Below, piece after piece: positions 26,271-36,520 of a stretch of 64,000 nt of DNA. Location of the stretch: positions 30,476,597-30,540,596 of the forward strand of contig JAZBQD010000001.1 of assembly GCA_036583965.1 (NCBI GenBank). Reading direction: 5' to 3'. Within the stretch, counting starts at the first letter, position 1. Every line of letters begins with the position of its first letter. This DNA is from Prunella strophiata. Taxonomy: Eukaryota; Chordata; Aves; Passeriformes; Prunellidae. Under the pieces are notes generated by a model. The model made no database searches, was not told the origin of the DNA, and was given only the letters and a program-made list of their open reading frames with translations. Both the position numbers and the translations under genes were made by a program.

Positions 26271-28612
26271 TTATTTGTTTTGCTTTGTTTTTCCTCTTTA
26301 TGTCCCACCTCCCTTTGGCAACTACAGAAAGCTCAGAGAACTGCAAAATGTTTGTGTGCTGCAATGAGAATTCTGATGCTAAGATATGTCACATGTGAAT
26401 TTAGGAAAGCTACTGCTTTTTTTTCTGCCTATCTGCTATGGTATTCTTTCCTTGCAGGGCTGCGAGTACACTTGTTCTTTTGCACAGAGACAAGGGAAAG
26501 AATGAGGGGAAAACAATACATCTGTGGCTGTTCTTGTGTTTTTAATTAAAATATCCAGCATCGGCCATAATAAGCTAAGTATACCCCCTATACATCAAAA
26601 CAATACACAGCATCCAGAATGAGGTTTCTGCTCAAGGTTCTTAAGAAATGACAACACAAGGTCTCTTGAGGGATCATCTTCCCTGAATGAGGCTTCTAAT
26701 TTTTCTTAAGTAGCTGATTCTACCATCACCACAAGCTGTTAGAACTATAATTATGAAAAAACTGCATTGGGGAGAATAATTTTTAAATTCACTCTTTATC
26801 TTTTAAATGTTTCCATCCTTTGGAATGGATGTTCTAATTACGCTGGGTAAGTAATGACCTTGCAGTTGCTTGCATGTGTTGTGGTATCAGTCTTTCTTCA
26901 CAAACACATTGTAATGTCAGCAACACCAGCCTTTCCTTAGCTGAGGGAAAACCCAATTATACAAATAAATAAATAAATAAATACATGCATACTAAAGCAT
27001 GTGAAAAAGTTCAAGTCATGTTAGCTCCTTTTAAATCTGGTATATTTTGCAGAGAGCTATGGTGCTTTTAGACCTCTATACATTTTGCTAGAGCAAAAAA
27101 GGGTTTGCAGATGTATTATATCAGAAGTGGCAAAAACAAGTTGCAATGGGAAGTGTTAGACCTATAGATCATATAGCCTTAGTTACAGGTCAAAATTCTT
27201 CTCAAGCCGACAGTGATCTAAGGGAATTGTTGTTTGGTAGGATCTTGTTGCCTTTTTCCTACCACATTTAGAAAAACCCACCTCTCAGTCATCACAACTT
27301 GGGCAGCTTCCAGCAACACAGCTTTCTCCAGTAGCATTCAGTTTTCTTTAAAAAGTAATTACTAAAACTAAGTAGTCAAGCCAAAAAATTTTGCCACCCC
27401 CAACAAAACCTATTGCCACATCTGCCCAACATCCCCACCAGGCACCCATTTGAACATCAAATGTTTTTAATAAGCCCCTCTGCAAGTGAAAGCAGCGAAG
27501 TATTCACAATTAAATGTGTTTGTCAAACACTGGTCTGCAGTATCCATCAGGGAGTACATTTCAGTTAACAGCCTTCTGCCTGTCGTTCACATGGACTAAC
27601 CACAGGGCCTGCTACTAGGAGCTGCGGTCAGATAAAGTCTAGCACTCCACACACAGACTCAATATTCTAGTGGAATTCCACTTCACCTAACTTTAATTAG
27701 AGCACAGTACCTAAATCCTCCACTGCCAATTTGTATTTGATCCATATTCATCTCTTTTTGCACAACCTGCTGTTGCATAGTTTTGCTATGGGCTATTAAA
27801 CAGCTGCCATGTTCCACCAAGAAGCTGGGTGCATTTCAGTGTGGTTATACTACCAATCTGTAAATTGTTTTGAGACCCTTCAGGATGAAATATCAACGCC
27901 ATTATCATTTTTTTCATAGGCACTTGGGCATATTCTACAATTAATGAACAGAAGCTGTGAAATTCCCTTAAATATTAATATAAACTTCCTATGAAGGAAA
28001 GTAATTCCCTACTGACAACATCTAGAGGAGAATAAATACCTATCTATGAACAATTTAAAGTCTACAACGCTACTGATTTAGGCAAAACACCTCCACGAGT
28101 CAAGTTAATCTAAAACTCTTAAAAATCTTTTTAACTAAGGGATATGTAAAGGTGGGGATTAAAAAAAAAAAAAAAAAGCAACCCAAAAGCAAACCCTTTT
28201 GTACAGGAGTCTAGTAAGTTTTCAGTTTGTATTTATCTACCTGGAAATTCTAACAACTTTAACTTTATTTTTGTTCCTTTTGGTGAAACAGAATACTTGT
28301 TTCTATTGAATGTGTTCTAGCCTACGAATTCTCTGACACAGGAATCTGAGAAGATCCCTTGGAAGACAAGAAAAGGTGTACAGGATCATCTGGGTCACCA
28401 AGCACTCCCCAAAGCAGCCAAGTGTGTGACCCAGAGAGATCCACTCAGACTTGCACTCTGCCCCAGCAAACAACCCACTGCCAGCGTGGGGAGCACTGAG
28501 CTCACAAACTCAGGGCACAGGACAAGAACAGAAGAGCTGCAGCTGTCCTTGCTAACATGTTGGGTTCTCTGGCTGTCCCCATTTCATCTGTTTGTTGCAA
28601 CCACATTTCCAG
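26271..28612. other. Unique sequence, no gene seen
   Basis: No gene is recognised. An AAAT microsatellite of about five units lies at 26963-26983 and an A17 run at 28161-28177. Confidence 0.65.
26963..26983. repeat. (AAAT)n microsatellite
   Basis: About five perfect AAAT units in tandem. Confidence 0.9.
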
Positions 28613-28694
28613 ATTGCTCCCGGCTGGAGTCAAGACACAGGAGCTTGACTCCTTAAACCAAAGAAGGAGAAACAGAAAGAGGAGAATACAGCAG
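28613..28694 (+). other. Candidate 82-bp exon
   Basis: The segment is preceded by a pyrimidine-rich stretch ending TTTCCAG (AG at 28611-28612). It ends with a near-perfect splice donor, CAG|GTAAGA, with GT at 28695-28696. One plus-strand frame is open through it (within the 28557-28757 frame, rich in Arg, Lys and Gln), but the peptide matches nothing I know. It may be a non-coding exon or chance. Confidence 0.2.
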
Positions 28695-29488
28695 GTAAGA
28701 ATGCCTTTGGTTGTGCCACAGCTAAATGATGAGGAAAAGAATCTTAAAAAGACCTGAAATATCACAGCAAGAAACAAAACCCAGATAAATTCCTTAAAAT
28801 ATTATCATAACATACTCACAAGTGCTCACATAACAAATGCACAAATATTAGTGTTCCTTATGTTATAAACTACTTAATTTATTTTTAAGGGGATAGAAAT
28901 GCTAAATGTAAGCAAAAATGATGCATAATTTCTAAAAAAGTAGCTATGCATAAAGGGGTGAGGTTGCACTTGAGAAGGCTGGGACAGAGCTAGCTGTGGC
29001 TAAGGTAAAATTCCTTCACCAGGGCCACAGTCCTCAGAGTGGTCCCCAAATACTCCCAAAGAGGTGCCTGTGAATTAGGGATTGTGGTCCATTGCAGGTT
29101 TCCTGGAGAAAGAAGACATACCTTCAGTAGTAAACTGCTGATCCTGACTCCCCCCTCTCTCTGAGGGTAACAACATTCAAGGAAGGTTACCTTCCCATTC
29201 AGAGGAGATGAATTGCCTCTGTTCTGCTCCTTGCACAGGGATGCCGAAAAATGATAACATTTTCCTCTGGACACCCTACAGCATGGGGCACAAAATGGTC
29301 TTTCAGACTGAAAGAAATTACTGAAAGACACAAAATCAAATCTGTATCAGTCTACAGCAATGGTGTTAGAATTATACACCTAAGCTAGAGCTGAGAGGAA
29401 TCACAGAAGGCAAACTAACACACTGAATTATTGCAAGTATCCTGCACAGACAAGTGCTGTGACATGTCAAGTCTCACTGGCCTGTTTG
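28695..29488. other. Unique sequence, no gene seen
   Basis: Nothing recognisable. A 113-codon minus-strand frame at 28990-29331 lacks any domain signature. Confidence 0.6.
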
Positions 29489-29570
29489 TGGGAAGGGGGA
29501 AAAAGGGGGGAGTATGTAGGGAAGTGAGAGGAGTGGAGGGGGGAGAAAAGCAGTCAACAGGGAGGGGATG
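29489..29570 (+). repeat. Purine-rich G tract
   Basis: The plus strand here is almost all purines, with several runs of four to six G. Such tracts can form triplex or G-quadruplex structures; no regulatory role can be shown from the sequence. Confidence 0.7.
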
Positions 29571-29754
29571 TTGGAAAAATTTGCAATGAAGGTGATAGGA
29601 ATACAAAGATGTGAAGTTTGCATCCTGGGCCAAGGAAGCTGCATAAATGTTCAGTGTAAACTAGCAGTCAAGCTGATGTGTGATAAAGTGCAGCCTGCTG
29701 TAAATACACTTCAGGGCTCCCAGTGCAACTAGGGAAGAAACTTGTAATTTAGAA

Positions 29755-29768
29755 GGGGGGGGGGGGGG
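29755..29768 (+). repeat. G14 homopolymer
   Basis: Fourteen uninterrupted G residues are followed by an A/G-rich stretch. Long G runs are rare in AT-rich DNA and error-prone in sequencing, so the length may not be exact. Confidence 0.85.
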
Positions 29769-29829
29769 AGAAAGAAAAAGTAAAGAAAAAAAAAATGCAC
29801 TGCAAGCTTTTTCTCACATAATCTGTTAC

Positions 29830-30110
29830 TGGAAAATTGAGAAGCTTGTCCAAGTCCGTGGGAATAAGCTGATGAGCTGATACTTAATAATAAACCATAT
29901 TGTGTCATGGTGTGGAGTCATCTAGATCCATTCAGGCCACAAACTATATTACTTTATACAGCCCTGGCTGACATACATTTAAAGCCCTCTACACATTAAG
30001 GAGCCATTAGGCTGACAGATTAAAAGTTATCTTGGAGCTAATGTTTCCATTATGCGTATCCTGGCAGTGGAACAATCAACACACTGTTCCTCAGATGTCA
30101 TACTTTGTTT
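29830..30110. promoter_or_regulatory. Candidate conserved non-coding element
   Basis: About 280 bp of balanced composition without low complexity. It carries several enhancer-like words (a doubled AGCTGAT, TTATACAG, ATTAAAAG and AACAATC, a SOX-like core). No open frame or mobile element accounts for it. Conservation is inferred by appearance, not measured. Confidence 0.27.
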
Positions 30111-30837
30111 AAAAAAAGGGTAGGGGGGAGAGCAGGGGGAAAGGAGGGTATCCTTCCCTCCTTGAATGACATTGACATGATCAGCTTTGATCTGGGCATG
30201 TGCTGTCTACAGATTCTCTACTGTTGGCTAAAATAGGAGCATTTAGGGCATAATACTTTAAATCATTAACCAGTTCCATACTCCTCTGGGTATCATTGTT
30301 ACAATTTAAGGTTCTACACTTGGGATTTCTTTGGAATCTTTCCATGCTCATTGTAACTATCATCAGAGAAATATGTTGGGGGGTTGGAACGTCTCTCTTC
30401 CTAGTGAAAATGAAACAAAAAGCACACAACAGAAATACACAACCAAATAAATAAAAACTCCAAACCAAATGCTTTTGTCTCTTAAGTGTACCTTTACCAG
30501 TTTTGCACTGTTACTGTCATGGAGAGAATTAATGCTGACTTTATAATTAAATACTTGCTGTGAAATATGTTAAAAATTAAAGCAGATATTTTTTTTTTTT
30601 CAATTACTCAGACTCATAAATTTTGTAGTTAGCTAGATACTGTAATCAAAGAAACCTAAGTGCACAGAAAGCATCAGCTTGCCAAATTTTAGGGGTGGAT
30701 TGATGCTTACATTTGGATATACTGAAAGCCCTTGAAGGACATGGAGGAAAGGAAGGATGGGCTCGCAGTCCTCTGGGTCTCGATGTATGTCATTCTCTCA
30801 TCTGTGGTGTGGATGAAAGGAGTGGAGACAGAGACGG
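30111..30837. other. Unique sequence upstream of the CpG island
   Basis: A short purine/G-rich stretch lies at 30116-30155 and a T12 run at 30589-30600. Nothing else is recognised. The 95-codon minus-strand frame (30181-30468) has no family signature. Confidence 0.6.
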
Positions 30838-31030
30838 GCGCTCCGTGCTCCTGGCGGGCCGGCTCTCGCCGCTGCGGGCTGTGCGGGCGGGCCCCGGACA
30901 CCAGAGGGCAGCAGCTCTTTGTGCCAGCCGCGCCGAGCCGCGCCGAGCCGCGCGGGGCGGGCGGGGAGCGCGGGCAGCGCTGGGGCCGGCGGAGCTGCGC
31001 TGGCCGAGCTCGCTCGCAGACTTCCCTGGG
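30838..31030. promoter_or_regulatory. CpG island at the edge of the minisatellite
   Basis: About 31 CpG dinucleotides lie in ~190 bp of roughly 80% G+C, in a window that is otherwise AT-rich and CpG-poor. It includes overlapping GC boxes (GGGGCGGGCGGGG near 30954-30966), a 10-bp unit repeated about 2.5 times (GCCGCGCCGA, roughly 30928-30954) and a CTCF-like site. CpG islands of this density usually mark promoters in vertebrates. Open frames on both strands (up to 159 codons) are long here only because high G+C removes stop codons. The island abuts the first 52-bp unit, so island and array may have been acquired or maintained together. Confidence 0.6.
30895..30913 (+). promoter_or_regulatory. 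CTCF-like binding site
   Basis: CGGACACCAGAGGGCAGCA matches 18 of 19 positions of the vertebrate CTCF consensus YGRCCASYAGRKGGCRSYV; the one mismatch is A for C at position 4. It sits in the CpG island about 120 bp before the tandem array. CTCF would act as insulator or loop anchor, and the motif orientation points toward the array. Binding is not shown by sequence alone. Confidence 0.5.
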
Positions 31031-31033
31031 ACT

Positions 31034-34000
31034 TGGGCTCGGCTCAAGGAGCACAGTCCGAGTGTGCTGATGGCCTCACTCACTGTGGGCTCGGCTCAGG
31101 GAGCACAGTCCGAGTGTGCTGATGGCCTCACTCACTGTAGGCTCGGCTCAGGAGCACAGTCCCAGTGTGCTGATTGGCCTCACTCACTGTAGGCTCGGCT
31201 CAGGAGCACAGTCCCAGTGTGTGATGGCCTCACTCACTGTGGGCTCGGCTCAAGGAGCACAGTCCGAGTGTGCTGATGGCCTCACTCACTGTGGGCTCGG
31301 CTCAGGGAGCACAGTCCCAGTGTGCTGATGGCCTCACTCACTGTAGGCTCGGCTCAAGGAGCACAGTCCGAGTGTGCTGATGGCCTCAGTCACTGTGGGC
31401 TCGGCTCAAGGAGCACAGTCCGAGTGTGCTGATGGCCTCACTGACTGTGGGCTCGGCTCAGGGAGCACAGTCCCAGTGTGCTGATGGCCTCACTCACTGT
31501 GGGCTCGGCTCAAGGAGCACAGTCCGAGTGTGCTGATGGCCTGACTGACTGTGGGCTCGGCTCAAGGAGCACAGTCCGAGTGTGCTGATGGCCTCACTCA
31601 CTGTAGGCTCGGCTCAGGGAGCACAGTCCCAGTGTGCTGATGGCCTCACTCACTGTAGGCTCGGCTCAGGGAGCACAGTCCCAGTGTGCTGATGGCCTCA
31701 CTCACTGTAGGCTCGGCTCAGGGAGCACAGTCCGAGTGTGCTGATGGCCTCACTCACTGTAGGCTCAGCTCAAGGAGCACAGTCCGAGTGTGCTGATGGC
31801 CTGACTGACTGTAGGCTCGGCTCTGGGAGCCCAGTCCGAGTGTGCTGATGGCCTCACTCACTGTGAGCTCAGCTTAAGGAGCACAGTCCCAGTGTGCTGA
31901 TGGCCTCACTGACTGTGAGCTCGGCTCAGGGAGCACAGTCCGAGTGTGCTGATGGCCTGACTGACTGTGGGCTCGGCTCAGGAGCACAGTCCCAGTGTGC
32001 TGATGGCCTCACTCACTGTAGGCTCGGCTCAAGGAGCACAGTCCCAGTGTGCTGATGGCCTCACTCACTGTGAGCTCGGCTCAAGGAGCACAGTCCCAGT
32101 GTGCTGATGGCCTCACTCACTGTGAGCTCGGCTCAAGGAGCACAGTCCAGTGTGCTGATGGCCTGACTGACTGTAGGCTCAGCTCAAGGAGCACAGTCCA
32201 GTGTGCTGATGGCCTCACTCACTGTGAGCTCGGCTCAAGGAGCACAGTCCCAGTGTGCTGATGGCCTCACTCACTGTGGGCTCGGCTCAGGGAGCACAGT
32301 CCGAGTGTGCTGATGGCCTCACTCACTGTGGGCTCGGCTCAAGGAGCACAGTCCCAGTGTGCTGATGGCCTGACTGACTGTGAGCTCAGCTCAAGGAGCA
32401 CAGTCCCAGTGTGCTGATGGCCTGACTGACTGTAGGCTCGGCTCAGGGAGCACAGTCCCAGTGTGCTGATGGCCTGACTGACTGTAGGCTCAGCTCAAGG
32501 AGCAGAGTCCCAGTGTGCTGATGGCCTGACTGACTGTAGGCTCAGCTCAAGGAGCACAGTCCAGTGTGCTGATGGCCTGACTGACTGTAGGCTCAGCTCA
32601 AGGAGCACAGTCCCAGTGTGCTGATGGCCTGACTGACTGTAGGCTCGGCTCAAGGAGCACAGTCCCAGTGTGCTGATGGCCTGACTGACTGTGAGCTCGG
32701 CTCAGGGAGCACAGTCCCAGTGTGCTGATGGCCTGACTCACTGTGGGCTCGGCTCAAGGAGCACAGTCCCAGTGTGCTGATGGCCTGACTGACTGTAGGC
32801 TCAGCTCAAGGAGCACAGTCCCAGTGTGCTGATGGCCTGACTGACTGTAGGCTCAGCTCAAGGAGCACAGTCCCAGTGTGCTGATGGCCTGACTGACTGT
32901 AGGCTCGGCTCAAGGAGCACAGTCCCAGTGTGCTGATGGCCTGACTGACTGTAGGCTCAGCTCAAGGAGCACAGTCCCAGTGTGCTGATGGCCTGACTGA
33001 CTGTAGGCTCGGCTCAAGGAGCACAGTCCCAGTGTGCTGATGGCCTGACTGACTGTAGGCTCGGCTCAAGGAGCACAGTCCCAGTGTGCTGATGGCCTGA
33101 CTGACTGTAGGCTCAGCTCAAGGAGCACAGTCCCAGTGTGCTGATGGCCTGACTGACTGTAGGCTCAGCTCAAGGAGCACAGTCCCAGTGTGCTGATGGC
33201 CTGACTGACTGTAGGCTCGGCTCAAGGAGCACAGTCCCAGTGTGCTGATGGCCTGACTGACTGTAGGCTCAGCTCAAGGAGCACAGTCCCAGTGTGCTGA
33301 TGGCCTGACTGACTGTAGGCTCAGCTCAAGGAGCACAGTCCCAGTGTGCTGATGGCCTGACTGACTGTAGGCTCGGCTCAAGGAGCACAGTCCCAGTGTG
33401 CTGATGGCCTGACTGACTGTGGGCTCAGCTCAAGGAGCACAGTCCCAGTGTGCTGATGGCCTGACTGACTGTAGGCTCGGCTCAAGGAGCACAGTCCCAG
33501 TGTGCTGATGGCCTGACTGACTGTAGGCTCGGCTCAAGGAGCACAGTCCCAGTGTGCTGATGGCCTGACTGACTGTAGGCTCGGCTCAAGGAGCACAGTC
33601 CCAGTGTGCTGATGGCCTGACTGACTGTGGGCTCGGCTCAAGGAGCACAGTCCCAGTGTGCTGATGGCCTGACTGACTGTAGGCTCAGCTCAAGGAGCAC
33701 AGTCCGAGTGTGCTGATGGCCTGACTGACTGTAGGCTCGGCTCAAGGAGCACAGTCCCAGTGTGCTGATGGCCTGACTGACTGTAGGCTCAGCTCAAGGA
33801 GCACAGTCCCAGTGTGCTGATGGCCTGACTGACTGTAGGCTCGGCTCAAGGAGCACAGTCCCAGTGTGCTGATGGCCTGACTGACTGTAGGCTCGGCTCA
33901 AGGAGCACAGTCCCAGTGTGCTGATGGCCTGACTGACTGTAGGCTCGGCTCAAGGAGCACAGTCCCAGTGTGCTGATGGCCTGACTGACTGTAGGCTCGG

Positions 34001-34552
34001 CTCAAGGAGCACAGTCCCAGTGTGCTGATGGCCTGACTGACTGTAGGCTCAGCTCAAGGAGCACAGTCCCAGTGTGCTGATGGCCTGACTGACTGTAGGC
34101 TCAGCTCAAGGAGCACAGTCCCAGTGTGCTGATGGCCTGACTGACTGTAGGCTCGGCTCAAGGAGCACAGTCCCAGTGTGCTGATGGCCTGACTGACTGT
34201 AGGCTCAGCTCAAGGAGCACAGTCCCAGTGTGCTGATGGCCTGACTGACTGTAGGCTCAGCTCAAGGAGCACAGTCCCAGTGTGCTGATGGCCTGACTGA
34301 CTGTAGGCTCAGCTCAAGGAGCACAGTCCCAGTGTGCTGATGGCCTGACTGACTGTAGGCTCAGCTCAAGGAGCACAGTCCCAGTGTGCTGATGGCCTGA
34401 CTGACTGTAGGCTCGGCTCAAGGAGCACAGTCCCAGTGTGCTGATGGCCTCACTGACTGTGGGCTCAGCTCAAGGAGCACAGTCCCAGTGTGCTGATGGC
34501 CTCACTCACTGTAGGCTCGGCTCAAGGAGCACAGTCCCAGTGTGCTGATGGC
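31034..34552 (+). repeat. 52-bp minisatellite array, block 1 (~68 copies)
   Basis: A head-to-tail tandem array with a 52-bp unit, about 60% G+C. The unit can be recognised by GGAGCACAGTCCCAGTGTGC followed by TGATGGCC and, in most units, TGACTGACTGTAGGCTC. Some units are 49-51 bp, from small deletions near 31149, 31196-31225, 32145 and 32195. Units at about 31034-32340 are heterogeneous: CACTCACT instead of TGACTGACT, CCGAG or CCCAG, AGGGAGC or AAGGAGC. From about 32360 to 34440 units are nearly identical apart from CTCGGCTC versus CTCAGCTC. The last two units (34441-34552) look like the heterogeneous 5' type again. Because 52 is not a multiple of three, the array cannot encode a regular repeat protein in one frame, and the common unit brings in TGA and TAG stops. 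It is a non-coding VNTR-type satellite. Confidence 0.97.
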
Positions 34553-34930
34553 AGCGCTCTGAACAAAAGGCTCAAAATGCTGTTGGGGGGAGGCAGCCGC
34601 CCTCCTCCAGCGTCGGAGGCATTTGTTGCTCTCTCGTATTCACGGCGTAAATGCCAGTGTTGCTTTGAACCACCTTTCTCTTACTTTTGTTAATGCAACG
34701 GTGTGACCACTGAAGTGATGTAAGAGACACCTTTTACATATCCAGAATGACGAGAGGAAAAGGAGGTTCTAAAATCCCTTCCCGACCATATACAAAAGTT
34801 CAGCTGTTCGGTGTACACTCACCATACAATTGAGGAGATTTTCAGTTAATTTGGCTAACATATGCAAAAATGGCCTTTCTGCTGGCTGCTCTGTTCTTTG
34901 GGCTACATTCTAATAATAAAACTTACACTA
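34553..34930. other. Single-copy interruption between the two array blocks
   Basis: 378 bp of non-repeated sequence separates the two array blocks. Its first half is moderately CpG-bearing and its second half AT-rich. It has a 7-bp inverted pair (GGCATTT near 34617 and AAATGCC near 34649) and ends in AATAATAAAAC. I see no transposon termini, no target-site duplication and no coding capacity; the 67-codon frame 34490-34693 starts inside the array. It may be original flanking DNA caught between two array expansions. The right junction joins a repeat unit carrying a one-base deletion (CTCAGC-CAAGG). Confidence 0.7.
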
Positions 34931-35436
34931 CTCAGCCAAGGAGCACAGTCCCAGTGTGCTGATGGCCTGACTGACTGTAGGCTCGGCTCAAGGAGCACAG
35001 TCCCAGTGTGCTGATGGCCTGACTGACTGTAGGCTCGGCTCAAGGAGCACAGTCCCAGTGTGCTGATGGCCTGACTGACTGTAGGCTCAGCTCAAGGAGC
35101 ACAGTCCCAGTGTGCTGATGGCCTGACTGACTGTAGGCTCAGCTCAAGGAGCACAGTCCCAGTGTGCTGATGGCCTGACTGACTGTAGGCTCGGCTCAAG
35201 GAGCACAGTCCCAGTGTGCTGATGGCCTGACTGACTGTAGGCTCGGCTCAAGGAGCACAGTCCCAGTGTGCTGATGGCCTGACTGACTGTAGGCTCAGCT
35301 CAAGGAGCACAGTCCCAGTGTGCTGATGGCCTGACTGACTGTAGGCTCAGCTCAAGGAGCACAGTCCCAGTGTGCTGATGGCCTGACTGACTGTAGGCTC
35401 GGCTCAAGGAGCACAGTCCCAGTGTGCTGATGGCCT
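34931..35436 (+). repeat. 52-bp minisatellite array, block 2 (~10 copies)
   Basis: The same unit, orientation and homogenised sequence type as the core of block 1, in 9.7 copies. The variable G/A in CTC(G/A)GCTC alternates in pairs: G G A A G G A A G over the nine full junctions from 34978 on, i.e. a period of four units (208 bp). The block stops abruptly after TGATGGCCT, at almost the same unit phase at which block 1 stops. Unlike block 1, it has no degenerate edge units apart from the one-base deletion in its first unit, which suggests recent origin by duplication from the homogenised part. Confidence 0.96.
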
Positions 35437-36099
35437 AAAAAGCCATAGAAAATTCAGTCTGGCTCAACTAGTTTGAAATTTCTCAAGAGAGTCATCTGAA
35501 ATAAAGACAAGTTGCTTTTTATTTAAAGCTGGGAAAGAAAGTCTCTCAAATAAAATTAAAGAGCATAATTAAATAGTACTGCTGTCACATTATTATACAG
35601 TTAAGGGAACCTTCTTTGTCTGCCATTACTTGTTCCTTTCCACAAGCCCTTCCTCAACAACAACAACAACAACAAAAAAGCATTTAAGTAATTGCTAACA
35701 ATAAGATTGCTATGATTTTTCCTAATACAAAAATAGGCTATTTTTTGAGAAGCAGGTACTACAAGGTCCTGCACTCCCTTGATTTCCAGCAGAAGTTGAG
35801 GGCATCTGGCACTTTGTAAGACACATCCAGAGCCCACAACAACGGGTGAGCTCCTTTCTCTCTTCTGTCACTATTACTATTTAGCATCGAGTGTAATCAA
35901 AAGTGCATCTGGATCCAAACACAAAGTATTCAGAAAATATGTAGCTCTCTGGACTAAGTCTGGGTTTGCCTCTTAGCAGAATGTTGTTCTGTGCTATATG
36001 ACATGTAGCACCATCTGCTATTGCTAAATAGTTACTGGCCATAGTCTAGTTCCCAACCTGCCTCCAGTACCTGAAAAGCCAAAATATTGTCATCATTTT
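35437..36099. other. Unique sequence downstream of the array
   Basis: Ordinary AT-rich DNA resumes at once after the last repeat unit. A CAA microsatellite lies at 35654-35675. No gene is recognised. Confidence 0.65.
35654..35675. repeat. (CAA)n microsatellite
   Basis: About seven CAA units running into an A-rich end. Confidence 0.9.
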
Positions 36100-36520
36100 C
36101 TATCCTCAACTCTTTTCCCCTTTCTTCAGTCTCCTTATAAAATATGCTAATGGAGGGGGCTGAAGGTTAAATCACATTGGCCAGTAGAACATAGTTTACA
36201 GGTGCACTTTTAGTCTCTATGGAAGCTTTTGCTAAAGGTAAAAAATTGGGGACTAAGAAGCAGCTCGAGAGGCACATTAAAACCCCTCCATTAGAGTCAG
36301 AAGTCATTAAAGTTTAGTTAAAGCACTAAAGACTTTCTAACAAGTATTCTGCTTAGTAAACATTTTCCACCAGAGCACGGCTATTGATGAGAGCTTTTGG
36401 AGTGTGTCAGTTAATCAGTATTCGCCCGTTTTGACAGCTTGAAATATTACTCACTTATTTGGCTGGTTCAAATTTGTCAGACTTGACTGTGTCACAAGTT
36501 TACATGTCCCCTTATGAAAA
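36100..36520. promoter_or_regulatory. Candidate conserved non-coding element
   Basis: Balanced composition without low complexity. Homeodomain-like cores (ATTAAAG, TTAATCAG), TGACAG and several ATTAG words are packed together over about 400 bp. No open frame or repeat explains it. The call is visual and needs alignment to other birds. Confidence 0.28.

Noticed and set aside
30713..31328. Overlapping open frames of 66-159 codons, some reading a repeated SLTVGSAQ-type peptide
   Set aside because: They come from the stop-poor CpG island and the minisatellite. A 52-bp unit shifts frame each copy, and common units contain TGA and TAG stops.
31034..35436. The array as a CRISPR-like repeat-spacer locus
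   Set aside because: Units are contiguous full-length tandem copies with no unique spacers, in vertebrate-type DNA without cas genes.
31034..35436. AGCACA...TGTGCT as repeated steroid-receptor (GRE-type) elements
   Set aside because: The half-sites resemble AGNACA, but the spacer is 7 bp; canonical elements have 3 bp. Kept only as a hairpin observation.
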